A stretch of 12,895 nucleotides of DNA. Source: Candidatus Sordicultor fermentans. GTDB taxonomy: Bacteria; Atribacterota; Atribacteria; Atribacterales; Caldatribacteriaceae. Below are positions 1-6,427 of the stretch, piece by piece. A program made the position numbers and the translations under genes. The notes under the pieces are model-generated. The model was given only the letters and a program-made list of their open reading frames with translations. It was not told where the DNA came from and did no database searches. Each line of letters opens with the position of its first letter. The stretch's first letter is position 1. The stretch lies in NCBI GenBank assembly GCA_002385475.1, contig DGDO01000045.1:1-12895 (forward strand). The letters are read 5' to 3'.

Positions 1-19
1 AGATGTGTATAAGAGACAG
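1..19. other. Residual Nextera mosaic-end adapter
   Basis: The first 19 bases read AGATGTGTATAAGAGACAG, which is identical to the Tn5 mosaic end used in Nextera libraries. A perfect match exactly at the window's first base is best explained as untrimmed adapter, so genomic sequence starts at about base 20 and the window's left edge is a contig end. Confidence 0.95.
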
Positions 20-265
20 CCCATAAAGCATTCATGCAGCACCTCATGAGCTCACAATATTACTCCCCAATTACTTTTTTCAAAAAACCAGTAAATTCAT
101 CGCTAAACCATTTCTTCTTTTAAGGTTATCGCTGCCCTCATAAGAGCTATATCTCGTATGAATCAGTTTGCTGTAGAAAATCATTTATTTAAATCCGTCT
201 TAAAAACCCTTTTCCAATCCTAATCTTTTGCGTGATTATATTTACAAGTAGTATAAAGTCTTTCC

Positions 266-274
266 TGTTATAAA
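266..274 (+). promoter_or_regulatory. Candidate extended -10 for the Asp23-family gene
   Basis: TGTTATAAA fits the extended -10 form TGnTATAAT with one mismatch. No -35 lies at 16-18 bp; the nearest good hexamer, TTTACA at 241-246, is 22 bp upstream. If used, the leader before the ATG at 401 would be about 120 nt. An alternative TAAAAT at 350-355 also lacks a well-spaced -35. Confidence 0.25.
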
Positions 275-383
275 GGTCTTTAATATGTATTTTTTAGTCG
301 AAGAGAGAAGTAAACGTTATTTACAGTTCTATTTTTTATCATTTTGTTGTAAAATGTAATGGAAGTGTGTAGGTCCTATAAAA

Positions 384-392
384 AAGGAGGTG
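384..392 (+). promoter_or_regulatory. Ribosome-binding site setting the Asp23-family start
   Basis: AAGGAGGTG is a near-perfect anti-16S match 8 nt before the ATG at 401. It decides against the in-frame ATG at 359, which has no such site and would place this Shine-Dalgarno sequence inside the coding region. Confidence 0.85.
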
Positions 393-400
393 TTAAATCT

Positions 401-853
401 ATGGAAGAAAGAAAAGAAGAGATGACAGCACAGAATAATGTAGAAGAAATGACAACGGAAAATAACAAAGAAGAGATGATCAAAGAGGAAGAAATAGCGG
501 GAGAAATTACTATTTCTCCAGATATTATAGCTACTCTGGCAGCTATCACCACTATGAAAGTTCCCGGGGTAACCAGCATGGGGGGATTACCTGCTGCTCC
601 CTTAAGCACTCTAGTAGGTAGAAAAGATATTAACAAAGGGGTGAAAGTAGAGCTAAAAGATAAAACGGTAAATTTAGAAATATCTTTAGTGGTTAATATT
701 GACTCCTCTTTAATTGAAGTAGCGAAAGAAGTACAAAAAGAAGTAAAAAGGGTAATCGAAAATAAAACCGGGATGACGGTTAATAAAATAGATATAAGCA
801 TTAGAGATGTTTCTTATTCCGAAAAGGAAGAGGAAGAAAACACAGCTTATTAG
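401..853 (+). CDS. Asp23/Gls24 family envelope stress response protein
   Basis: The product is 150 aa from the ATG after a strong ribosome-binding site. From about residue 34 to the end it reads as a single Asp23/Gls24 domain: an EITISPDII start, the typical MKVPGV and GG segments, alternating strands (VKVELKDKTVNLEISLVV), then an amphipathic helix and a KIDISIRDV end. Residues 1-31 are a charged, low-complexity head with three imperfect nine-residue repeats (EEMTAQNNV, EEMTTENNK, EEMIKEEE). There is no signal peptide or membrane segment, so the protein is cytoplasmic. Family members cluster near the membrane via partners such as AmaP in Staphylococcus and relate to cell-envelope homeostasis; no such partner is seen here. 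The gene stands alone, convergent with comEA. Family assignment is firm; the exact role is not known. Confidence 0.9.
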   Translation: MEERKEEMTAQNNVEEMTTENNKEEMIKEEEIAGEITISPDIIATLAAITTMKVPGVTSMGGLPAAPLSTLVGRKDINKGVKVELKDKTVNLEISLVVNIDSSLIEVAKEVQKEVKRVIENKTGMTVNKIDISIRDVSYSEKEEEENTAY

Positions 854-981
854 GGAAGCATAGTTAATCATAAAAATCACTATAGCCTACTCTTTTTGGA
901 AAGCTCATCCCTATGACCACAGCGCAATCTCGGAGTGATTTTGTATGCTGTTACTGCAGGATGTTATCTTTTTTTGTATGG

Positions 982-1041
982 TGTGGTAGGTAATTTCATA
1001 TTTTCTCTTGTGAGAATCCAAAATTGAAACCAACCACCACA
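982..1041 (+). repeat. Compound inverted repeat / RNA hairpin candidate
   Basis: The outer arms TGTGGT (982-987) and ACCACA (1036-1041) pair. GGT (989-991) pairs with ACC (1033-1035) after a one-base bulge, and TTTCA (994-998) pairs with TGAAA (1025-1029). A second perfect hairpin sits inside, TTCTC-TTGT-GAGAA (1003-1016). That gives about 19 base pairs in 60 nt. It is seen by eye only and was not folded computationally. No family is recognised and no U-tract follows on either strand. Confidence 0.4.
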
Positions 1042-1169
1042 ACACTGGAGTGCCTTTTCTTTAGCGTAAAAATTTCTTTAATTTTTTTCTCATCTTTTTA
1101 GTCTTCTTTAATCTTACACCGTAGACAATTCTATATTTTTGTTTTTTCTAGGAGGTCACAAGGGGACGC

Positions 1170-1204
1170 CATCTGTTGTTCGGCTCTGCTATCTATGCAG
1201 AAAA
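1170..1204. repeat. GC-richer foldback near the comEA 3' end
   Basis: On the plus strand, CTGTT (1171-1175) pairs with AACAG (1203-1207), and an inner perfect TCTGC/GCAGA stem has a seven-base loop (TATCTAT). Together with the preceding GGAGGTCACAAGGGGACGCC it is compositionally richer in G and C than the flanking AT-rich DNA. It may be an imperfect terminator for comEA or a copy of an extragenic repeat; boundaries are approximate. Confidence 0.35.
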
Positions 1205-1210
1205 CAGCAA

Positions 1211-1753
1211 TTAAAAGGTAATCAAATCTTTTATTGCCTCCAGCTTCTTTTCCCCTATACCTTTTACTTTAAGAAGTTCCTCAGAACGAGAAAAAGAACC
1301 ATTCTGTTCTCGGTATTCTATGATGCGCTGGGCAATCACTTCACCAATCCCCGGTAAAGATTCCAGCTCTTTTTGAGAAGCAGTATTAACGTTTACCATT
1401 TGAAGAGCTGACCGCACCTCAGGAGTGGCAGCTCTATCTTTTAGAGAAGTAGTGGTAGAAGAGGGAATAGATATTCTCTGTCCATCATAAACGGGAAGAG
1501 CTAAATTCATATCTTCAGTCTGAGCATCCTTTTTAGTTCCCCCTGCCAGTTCCAGAGCTTCAAAAATGCGAGTTCCGGATTTGACTCTATAAATACCCGG
1601 AGAGTTTACTGCTCCATCCACTTGAATAACAAGTAATGTTTCTTCACTGACCCCGGGTGTAGAAAAATTCCTCCAAGCTATAAATCCCAGCCCTGAAACT
1701 ACCACCAAAGAAATTACTAAAAGTGCTAATCTTTCCTCACGAGAAAAATCCAC
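1211..1753 (-). CDS. comEA: ComEA family helix-hairpin-helix DNA-binding protein
   Basis: The product is 180 aa with a GTG start. An N-terminal hydrophobic segment at residues 9-27 anchors it in the membrane, leaving the rest outside the cytoplasm. Residues about 40-98 form an SLBB-type beta-grasp domain (VDGAVNSPGIY, GGTKKDA, LPVYDGQRISIP). Residues about 118-180 carry tandem helix-hairpin-helix motifs (LPGIGEVIAQRI, VKGIGEKKLEAI) with the NVNTAS lead-in typical of ComEA. The known family role is binding incoming double-stranded DNA during natural transformation and helping pull it across the wall. The start codon lies 1 nt after the leuS stop, so the two are probably co-transcribed. No comEC channel gene follows; the next gene is convergent. 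An operon remnant or a ComEC gene elsewhere would explain this. Confidence 0.92.
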   Translation of the reverse strand: MDFSREERLALLVISLVVVSGLGFIAWRNFSTPGVSEETLLVIQVDGAVNSPGIYRVKSGTRIFEALELAGGTKKDAQTEDMNLALPVYDGQRISIPSSTTTSLKDRAATPEVRSALQMVNVNTASQKELESLPGIGEVIAQRIIEYREQNGSFSRSEELLKVKGIGEKKLEAIKDLITF

Positions 1754-1754
1754 C

Positions 1755-4214
1755 TCATCCTACCACCAGATTGATTAATTTGTCTGGCACATAAATGCTT
1801 TTTTTTATTTCCCCATGATTTAGCCAGCTTTTTACTTTTTCATCCTGCAAAGCCAGAGCTAAAACCTCTTCTTTAGAAGAACCTCTGGAGACCACCACCT
1901 TACTCCTCACTCTGCCATTGATTTGCACTATCACTTCTACTTCTTCTTCATACATTTTTTCTTTTTGATAAACAGGCCAGCTCTCTGTGGAAAGCAAGTC
2001 TTTTTCCCCTAGAAGCTGCCAGAGCTCTTCACTCAGGTGAGGAGCAATAGGATTTAGAAGAGAAACCAAGGTTCGAGAAGCGAAAACCAGTATTTCTTTT
2101 TCTTCAAAGCTAGCTCCTTTCTCTTCTAAAAATCGCACATAATCAATCATCTCGTTCAAAAGCTCCATCAAAGAGCTGATAGCAGTGTTAAAGTGGAACT
2201 TTTCCCGGATGTCTCGAGTTACCCGGAAAATAGTTTGATGTACTTTACGTTCCAAAGCTTCCATTCTTCCTTCATCTATCTCAATTTCCTGCGTTGGAAA
2301 TTCAATAACTCTACCTACTGTTCTCCACACCCGATTTAAAAATCGAAAGGCTCCTTCCACTCCTTGATCTGACCACTCCATATCCAGCTCCGGAGGTCCG
2401 GCAAAGAGAATAAACACCCTTACCGTATCAGCACCAAAACGGTTAATGATTTCTCGAGGACTTACCGTGTTTCCTTTAGACTTAGACATTTTAACTCCAC
2501 CCTTGGTAATCATACCCTGGGCAAAAAGGTTAGAAAATGGCTCCCGAAAATCAACTAAACCTAAATCATTAAGCACTTTAGTAAAAAAACGAGAGTAAAG
2601 AAGATGAAGAATAGCATGCTCTACCCCTCCTATATACTGGTCTACTGGCATCCAGTAATCTACATCTTCCTTGCGGAATGGTCTATCTTTTGCTTCCGGA
2701 GAGGTGTAGCGCAAATAATACCAGGAAGAACAAACAAAAGTATCCATAGTATCAGTCTCTCGCCTGGCCTTCCCTCCGCACTGAGGACAGGTAGTATTAA
2801 CAAACTCTGGACTTCGAGCCAGAGGGGAAGGGCCACCAGGCAGAAAATCTACATCCGGGGGCAGCAATACTGGCAAATCTTCCTCCGGCACTGGCACCTC
2901 TCCACAGCGCTCACAATATATTATGGGAATAGGTGCTCCCCAGTAGCGCTGTCGAGAAATTAACCAATCTCGCAGACGATAAGACACTGCACCTTTACCT
3001 ATTCCTCTTTCCTCTAAAAACTCTATTACTTTCTTTTTACCCTCTTCAGATGGTAGACCAGAAAAAGGGCCAGAATTTACCATGATACCTGGCTCAGTAA
3101 AACAGTATTCGTCTCCATCTATCTTTTTGATCACCGGTCTAATTGGAAGACCATATTTTTGAGCAAATTGATGATCCCGTTCATCATGTGCTGGAACAGC
3201 CATTACTGCTCCCGTTCCATATTCTAAGAGCACATAATCAGCTATCCAAATGGGAATTTTTTCTCCACTTACTGGATTTAAAATTTCCTGGCCGATATAC
3301 ATTCCTTCTTTTTCGGTAACATCGGAGAGACGCTCTACCTCACTTTTCCGAGCCATTTTTTCCCGAAACTCTTTCACTTTTTCCTCATAGGGAGTACCGA
3401 TTACCAGCTCATCTACCAGAGGATGTTCAGGAGCCAGAACAAAAAAAGTCGCACCGTAGATAGTGTCGGGACGGGTGGTAAAAACGGTAACTTTTTCACC
3501 ATTATCCAGTAGAAAATCAATATATGCCCCTTCGCTTCTACCTATCCAGTTTTTTTGCATAGTTAAAACTTTTTCTGGCCAGTTTCCTAAAAGATCCATG
3601 TCTTTTAGTAAATCTTCGGCATAACGAGTAATTCGAAAATACCATTGATCAAGTTTTTTGCGAACCACCTCTGTTCCACAGCGTTCACACGTTCCATCTA
3701 TTACTTGCTCATTAGCTAAAACCGTAGAACAAGAAGGGCACCAGTTAACTGGAGCTTCTTTTTTATAAGCCAGACCATTTTTGTAGAAAAGAAGGAAAAA
3801 CCATTGAGTGAAACGGTAATAATCGGGCTCACAAGTTATAACCTCTCTTCTCCAGTCATAGCTGATACCCAATCGCTTCAATATCTCCCTCATCTGGTTA
3901 ATTTTATCTTGGGTCCAGATAGCAGGATGAATACCATGCTGGATAGCGGCGTTTTCCGCCGGTAAACCAAAAGCATCAAAGCCCATAGGGTGCAAAACGT
4001 TATAACCTTGACGCATGAAATAGCGGGCTACCACATCTCCGATGATATAATTCTTAGCATGGCCTACATGCGGCTCGCCAGAGGGATAGGGAAACATTTC
4101 TAAAACATAGTACTTTTCCCTATTTTCATCTATTTCTACTTCAAAAATCCTTTTTTTCTGCCAGATTTCCTGCCACTTAAGCTCTATCTCTGTAAAATCA
4201 TAATCCTGGAGCAC
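1755..4214 (-). CDS. leuS: Leucyl-tRNA synthetase
   Basis: Class I aminoacyl-tRNA synthetase charging tRNA-Leu in the cytoplasm. The signatures are in order: N-terminal QDYDFTEIELKWQ, the HIGH-type HVGH near residue 50, a zinc-binding pair (CPSC and CERC), the CP1 editing domain with TTRPDTIYGA and VPAHDERDHQFA, a second Cys set (CERC, CPQC), the KMSKS loop (KMSKSKGN, about residue 575) and the C-terminal anticodon-binding and extension regions. I place the start at the GTG at 4212-4214 (819 aa), 6 nt after GGGAGGT, rather than at the upstream GTG at 4229, which lies before that ribosome-binding site. No T-box leader or separate promoter is visible: the tRNA-Ala terminator sits 20 nt upstream. 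comEA follows 1 nt after the stop. Confidence 0.97.
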   Translation of the reverse strand: MLQDYDFTEIELKWQEIWQKKRIFEVEIDENREKYYVLEMFPYPSGEPHVGHAKNYIIGDVVARYFMRQGYNVLHPMGFDAFGLPAENAAIQHGIHPAIWTQDKINQMREILKRLGISYDWRREVITCEPDYYRFTQWFFLLFYKNGLAYKKEAPVNWCPSCSTVLANEQVIDGTCERCGTEVVRKKLDQWYFRITRYAEDLLKDMDLLGNWPEKVLTMQKNWIGRSEGAYIDFLLDNGEKVTVFTTRPDTIYGATFFVLAPEHPLVDELVIGTPYEEKVKEFREKMARKSEVERLSDVTEKEGMYIGQEILNPVSGEKIPIWIADYVLLEYGTGAVMAVPAHDERDHQFAQKYGLPIRPVIKKIDGDEYCFTEPGIMVNSGPFSGLPSEEGKKKVIEFLEERGIGKGAVSYRLRDWLISRQRYWGAPIPIIYCERCGEVPVPEEDLPVLLPPDVDFLPGGPSPLARSPEFVNTTCPQCGGKARRETDTMDTFVCSSWYYLRYTSPEAKDRPFRKEDVDYWMPVDQYIGGVEHAILHLLYSRFFTKVLNDLGLVDFREPFSNLFAQGMITKGGVKMSKSKGNTVSPREIINRFGADTVRVFILFAGPPELDMEWSDQGVEGAFRFLNRVWRTVGRVIEFPTQEIEIDEGRMEALERKVHQTIFRVTRDIREKFHFNTAISSLMELLNEMIDYVRFLEEKGASFEEKEILVFASRTLVSLLNPIAPHLSEELWQLLGEKDLLSTESWPVYQKEKMYEEEVEVIVQINGRVRSKVVVSRGSSKEEVLALALQDEKVKSWLNHGEIKKSIYVPDKLINLVVG

Positions 4215-4220
4215 CTTTAA

Positions 4221-4227
4221 ACCTCCC
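4221..4227 (-). promoter_or_regulatory. Ribosome-binding site setting the leuS start
   Basis: On the minus strand GGGAGGT precedes the GTG at 4214 with a 6-nt spacer. It argues against the GTG at 4229, which would have only the terminator U-tract upstream. Confidence 0.8.
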
Positions 4228-4229
4228 AC

Positions 4230-4258
4230 AAAAAAAGCTCGCCCCCGGGGGCGAGCTT
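4230..4258 (-). terminator. Rho-independent terminator after tRNA-Ala
   Basis: Positions 4235-4258 are a perfect 24-bp palindrome, arm AAGCTCGCCC with a CCGG loop, giving a 10-bp GC-rich stem. On the minus strand it is followed by seven T residues. It ends the tRNA-Ala transcript, probably ends any read-through from the hydrogenase operon, and lies directly before the leuS ribosome-binding site. Confidence 0.9.
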
Positions 4259-4264
4259 ATCATC

Positions 4265-4340
4265 TGGTGGAGCTGACGGGAGTTGAACCCGTGACCTTCT
4301 CCACGCCAAGGAGACGCGCTCCCAACTGCGCTACAGCCCC
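4265..4340 (-). tRNA. tRNA-Ala (GGC anticodon)
   Basis: The 76-nt cloverleaf includes an encoded 3' CCA. The acceptor GGGGCTG pairs with CAGCTCC and contains the G3-U70 wobble that is the known alanine identity element. The D arm is GCGC/GCGC, the anticodon stem TCTCC/GGAGA with loop TTGGCGT (anticodon GGC, reading GCC/GCU), and the T arm ACGGG-TTCAACT-CCCGT. It is flanked by its own promoter and terminator, so it is an independent one-gene unit set between the hydrogenase operon and leuS. Confidence 0.96.
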
Positions 4341-4362
4341 TTACCTTTCAAAAACCCTATAC

Positions 4363-4391
4363 ATTATACGCAAACTACTTCTATCCGTCAA
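4363..4391 (-). promoter_or_regulatory. Sigma-70-type promoter for tRNA-Ala
   Basis: On the minus strand, TTGACG (4386-4391) and a consensus TATAAT (4363-4368) are separated by exactly 17 bp. The predicted start is about 4356, giving a leader of roughly 16 nt before the mature tRNA. The -35 overlaps the hydA stop codon (4388-4390), so the promoter is built into the end of the operon. Confidence 0.88.
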
Positions 4392-6427
4392 TGAGTCTCA
4401 GCTACTAATTTACTTAAAACCGCTTCTTCAAAAATTTGCCGAAGATTGTCCTTACTTATCCCTGAAAATACTTCTTCGTTAATCCGAATATTGGGGCCTT
4501 CAGTACACCGCTCTAAACAGAAAGTAGCTCCCACGCTCACCCTGTCTTCTACTCCATATTCTTTAGTTAACTCCAGTAACTCCTGAAGAAGGTCATAGGA
4601 GCCTTTGAGATAACAACTGGTGCCTACACAAACTGCAATATCCACTTTCTGAGCACTTTTGGCTTCCTGAATGCGAATCATCTCATCACTAATTCGACGA
4701 CGGGAGTAATAGTGAGTATGAAGATGATGTTCTGCAATTTCACTATTAGCTTCTTTCAACCACTTTTCGTATAAGAACTTAATGGAGGGATTATCCTGAG
4801 CTTTACGAACCACACTCAGACGATCGGCGTTGTAGAGACCTTCTGCTCTGCGGCGTAAAACCTCCTGGTAATCAGGATACTCAAGGGGCATTCCTCCCCC
4901 TCCAATACAACCTCCAGGACAATTCATCACTTCCACAAAGTCATAATATCTCTCGCCACTTCTCATATCTTTTACCAGCTTCTGAGCATTGGCTAAACCG
5001 TGAACAATAGCTACTTTGACTTTCCTTCCTCCAAAATCTACTTCTGCTTCTCTCGTGCTATCCATGCCTCTTACTCCCTTAAATTCTACTTCTTTCAGCT
5101 CCTGGCCAGTCAGACGTTCATAAGCGTATCTCAGAACCGCTTCTGTTACTCCTCCTGTTACTCCAAAGATAACTCCTGCTCCACTTCCTGCCCCCAGAGG
5201 AACATCAAAAGGAAGTGGGTCTAATTCTTTAAAATCGATATTAGCAGTTTTTATCATTCTAATGGTTTCCTGAGCAGTCAAAACTATATCTACATCGGGA
5301 ATTTCGTCGTGAATGAACTCTGGACGTCGAGCTTCAAATTTTTTGGCTGTACAGGGCATTATGGAAACAGAAACTATTTTCTCCCGAGGAGTATTTTCCG
5401 CTTCATAAATGAAATTCTTGATTACCGATCCAAACATCTGCTGGGGAGAACGAGCCGAGGAAAGATTCTCCAGATAAAAAGGATAATTTCTCTCCGCATA
5501 TATTACCCAGGAGGGGCAACAAGAAGTAAACTGAGGGAGTCTCTCTCCTTTTTGTAAGCGCCTGAAAAACTCTTCAGCTTCTTCTATTACGGTTAAATCA
5601 GCGCTGAAAGCTGTATCATAAACCCGATCGAAACCAATTTTCTTCAGAGCAGCTACGATTTTACCAGTAGTAATTTCTCCTGGAGGAAGTCCAAAAGCCT
5701 CTCCTATGGCTACTCGCACAGCTGGAGCAATTTGAGCCACCACCATCAAATCAGAATCAAGAACAGCTTCCCAGGCACTATTGACCTCTGATTTTACTAC
5801 TAAAGCACCGGTAGGACAACGAACGGAGCATTGCCCGCAATAAACGCACTCCACTTCTGAGAGTTTTTTCCCAAAAGCAGGTTCCACTTTGGTTTGAGAG
5901 CCTCGCTGAGTAAAATCATAAATTCCAATATTTTCTATTTCTTTGCAAGCTCGCACACAATCTCCACATAGAATACAACGATTAGGGTCCCGGACTAAAG
6001 AAAATGTAGAAGTATCCCTGGGTAACTTTTCTTCTCTCTCTCCGAATCTAACTTCGTCTATTCCCAGTGAAGCAGCGATTGCCTGCAGGCGACAGTTAAG
6101 GTTTCTCTCGCAAACTGTGCAATCTCTCTCATGATTAGCCAGGTAAAATTCTACTATCATGCGCCGGGCCTGAAGAACTCGAGAAGTAGTAGTCTTTATC
6201 ACCATCCCCGCCTCAGGAGAAGTGGAGCAAGCAGGCATAAGACCTCGCCCTTCCACCTCCACAAGACACATTCGACAAGCTCCATAAACGCTGAGGTCAG
6301 AATGATAACAAAAAGTGGGAATTTCGATGTTGGCTTTCTTGGCTACTTCCAGAATATTCTTTTCACCGTTTAAAATAATTTCTTGCCCATCTACCACTAC
6401 TGCTTTTTTAGCTATTTTTTCATTCAT
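4388..6427 (-). CDS. hydA: NAD-linked trimeric [FeFe] hydrogenase, catalytic subunit HydA
   Basis: The product is 679 aa from the ATG at 6425-6427. It makes H2 from protons (or the reverse) at an H-cluster. Domains in order: plant-type [2Fe-2S] (C40, C51, C54, C67); His-ligated [4Fe-4S] (H99, C103, C106, C112); two [4Fe-4S] (C151/154/157/161 and C194/197/200/204); the H-cluster domain with complete motifs TSCCPSW (301-307), MPCTAKK (357-363) and MNCPGGCIGGGGMP (from 501); and a C-terminal thioredoxin-like [2Fe-2S] domain (C600, C605, C637, C641). This layout matches the bifurcating/confurcating group A3 HydA of Thermotoga maritima, where electrons come from NADH and ferredoxin via HydB. It overlaps hydB by 8 nt and is the last gene of the operon. 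No terminator lies between it and the tRNA gene. Maturases hydE, hydF and hydG are not in the window. Confidence 0.95.
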   Translation of the reverse strand: MNEKIAKKAVVVDGQEIILNGEKNILEVAKKANIEIPTFCYHSDLSVYGACRMCLVEVEGRGLMPACSTSPEAGMVIKTTTSRVLQARRMIVEFYLANHERDCTVCERNLNCRLQAIAASLGIDEVRFGEREEKLPRDTSTFSLVRDPNRCILCGDCVRACKEIENIGIYDFTQRGSQTKVEPAFGKKLSEVECVYCGQCSVRCPTGALVVKSEVNSAWEAVLDSDLMVVAQIAPAVRVAIGEAFGLPPGEITTGKIVAALKKIGFDRVYDTAFSADLTVIEEAEEFFRRLQKGERLPQFTSCCPSWVIYAERNYPFYLENLSSARSPQQMFGSVIKNFIYEAENTPREKIVSVSIMPCTAKKFEARRPEFIHDEIPDVDIVLTAQETIRMIKTANIDFKELDPLPFDVPLGAGSGAGVIFGVTGGVTEAVLRYAYERLTGQELKEVEFKGVRGMDSTREAEVDFGGRKVKVAIVHGLANAQKLVKDMRSGERYYDFVEVMNCPGGCIGGGGMPLEYPDYQEVLRRRAEGLYNADRLSVVRKAQDNPSIKFLYEKWLKEANSEIAEHHLHTHYYSRRRISDEMIRIQEAKSAQKVDIAVCVGTSCYLKGSYDLLQELLELTKEYGVEDRVSVGATFCLERCTEGPNIRINEEVFSGISKDNLRQIFEEAVLSKLVAETH

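Larger units (their letters stand above)
20..400. other. Left-edge non-coding stretch
   Basis: I see no supported gene here. The longest open stretches on either strand are about 30 codons and lack ribosome-binding sites. The region is AT-rich and carries a near-direct repeat (252-263 TATAAAGTCTTT; 269-281 TATAAAGGTCTTT). The second copy begins with an extended -10-like TGTTATAAA. It probably holds the promoter and leader of the Asp23-family gene, plus possible decayed sequence towards the contig end. Confidence 0.5.
854..1210. other. Convergent intergenic region with folded segments, no gene
   Basis: No convincing ORF lies between the Asp23-family stop and the comEA stop. The stretch holds a 9-bp perfect inverted repeat (AAAATCACT 873-881, AGTGATTTT 934-942), a compound hairpin at 982-1041, a pyrimidine-rich tract at about 1052-1150 on the plus strand and a GC-richer foldback at about 1150-1204. 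No arm is followed by a clean U-tract that would make it an obvious terminator for either flanking gene. It could contain an unrecognised ncRNA, weak terminators or a decayed repeat. Confidence 0.5.

Noticed and set aside
20..185. Minus-strand reading (FIRDIALMRAAITLKEEMV, then stops) resembling a decayed transposase end
   Set aside because: Only about 19 residues read cleanly before stop codons and no recognised transposase motif is present, so I do not call a pseudogene.
376..801. 141-codon open frame antisense to the Asp23-family gene
   Set aside because: It lies wholly inside a convincing gene on the other strand, has no ribosome-binding site, and its Ser/Ile-rich translation looks like an antisense shadow.
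873..942. 9-bp inverted repeat as a terminator of the Asp23-family gene
   Set aside because: The arms are 52 nt apart and AT-rich, with only four T residues after; this is not a normal intrinsic terminator.
1139..1357. 72-codon plus-strand frame near the comEA end
   Set aside because: It begins at a TTG with no ribosome-binding site and half of it is antisense to comEA. The intergenic half is better described as a foldback element.
4267..4482. 71-codon plus-strand frame starting MELTGVEPVTF
   Set aside because: This is the familiar spurious translation across a tRNA gene; the tRNA-Ala explains the sequence.
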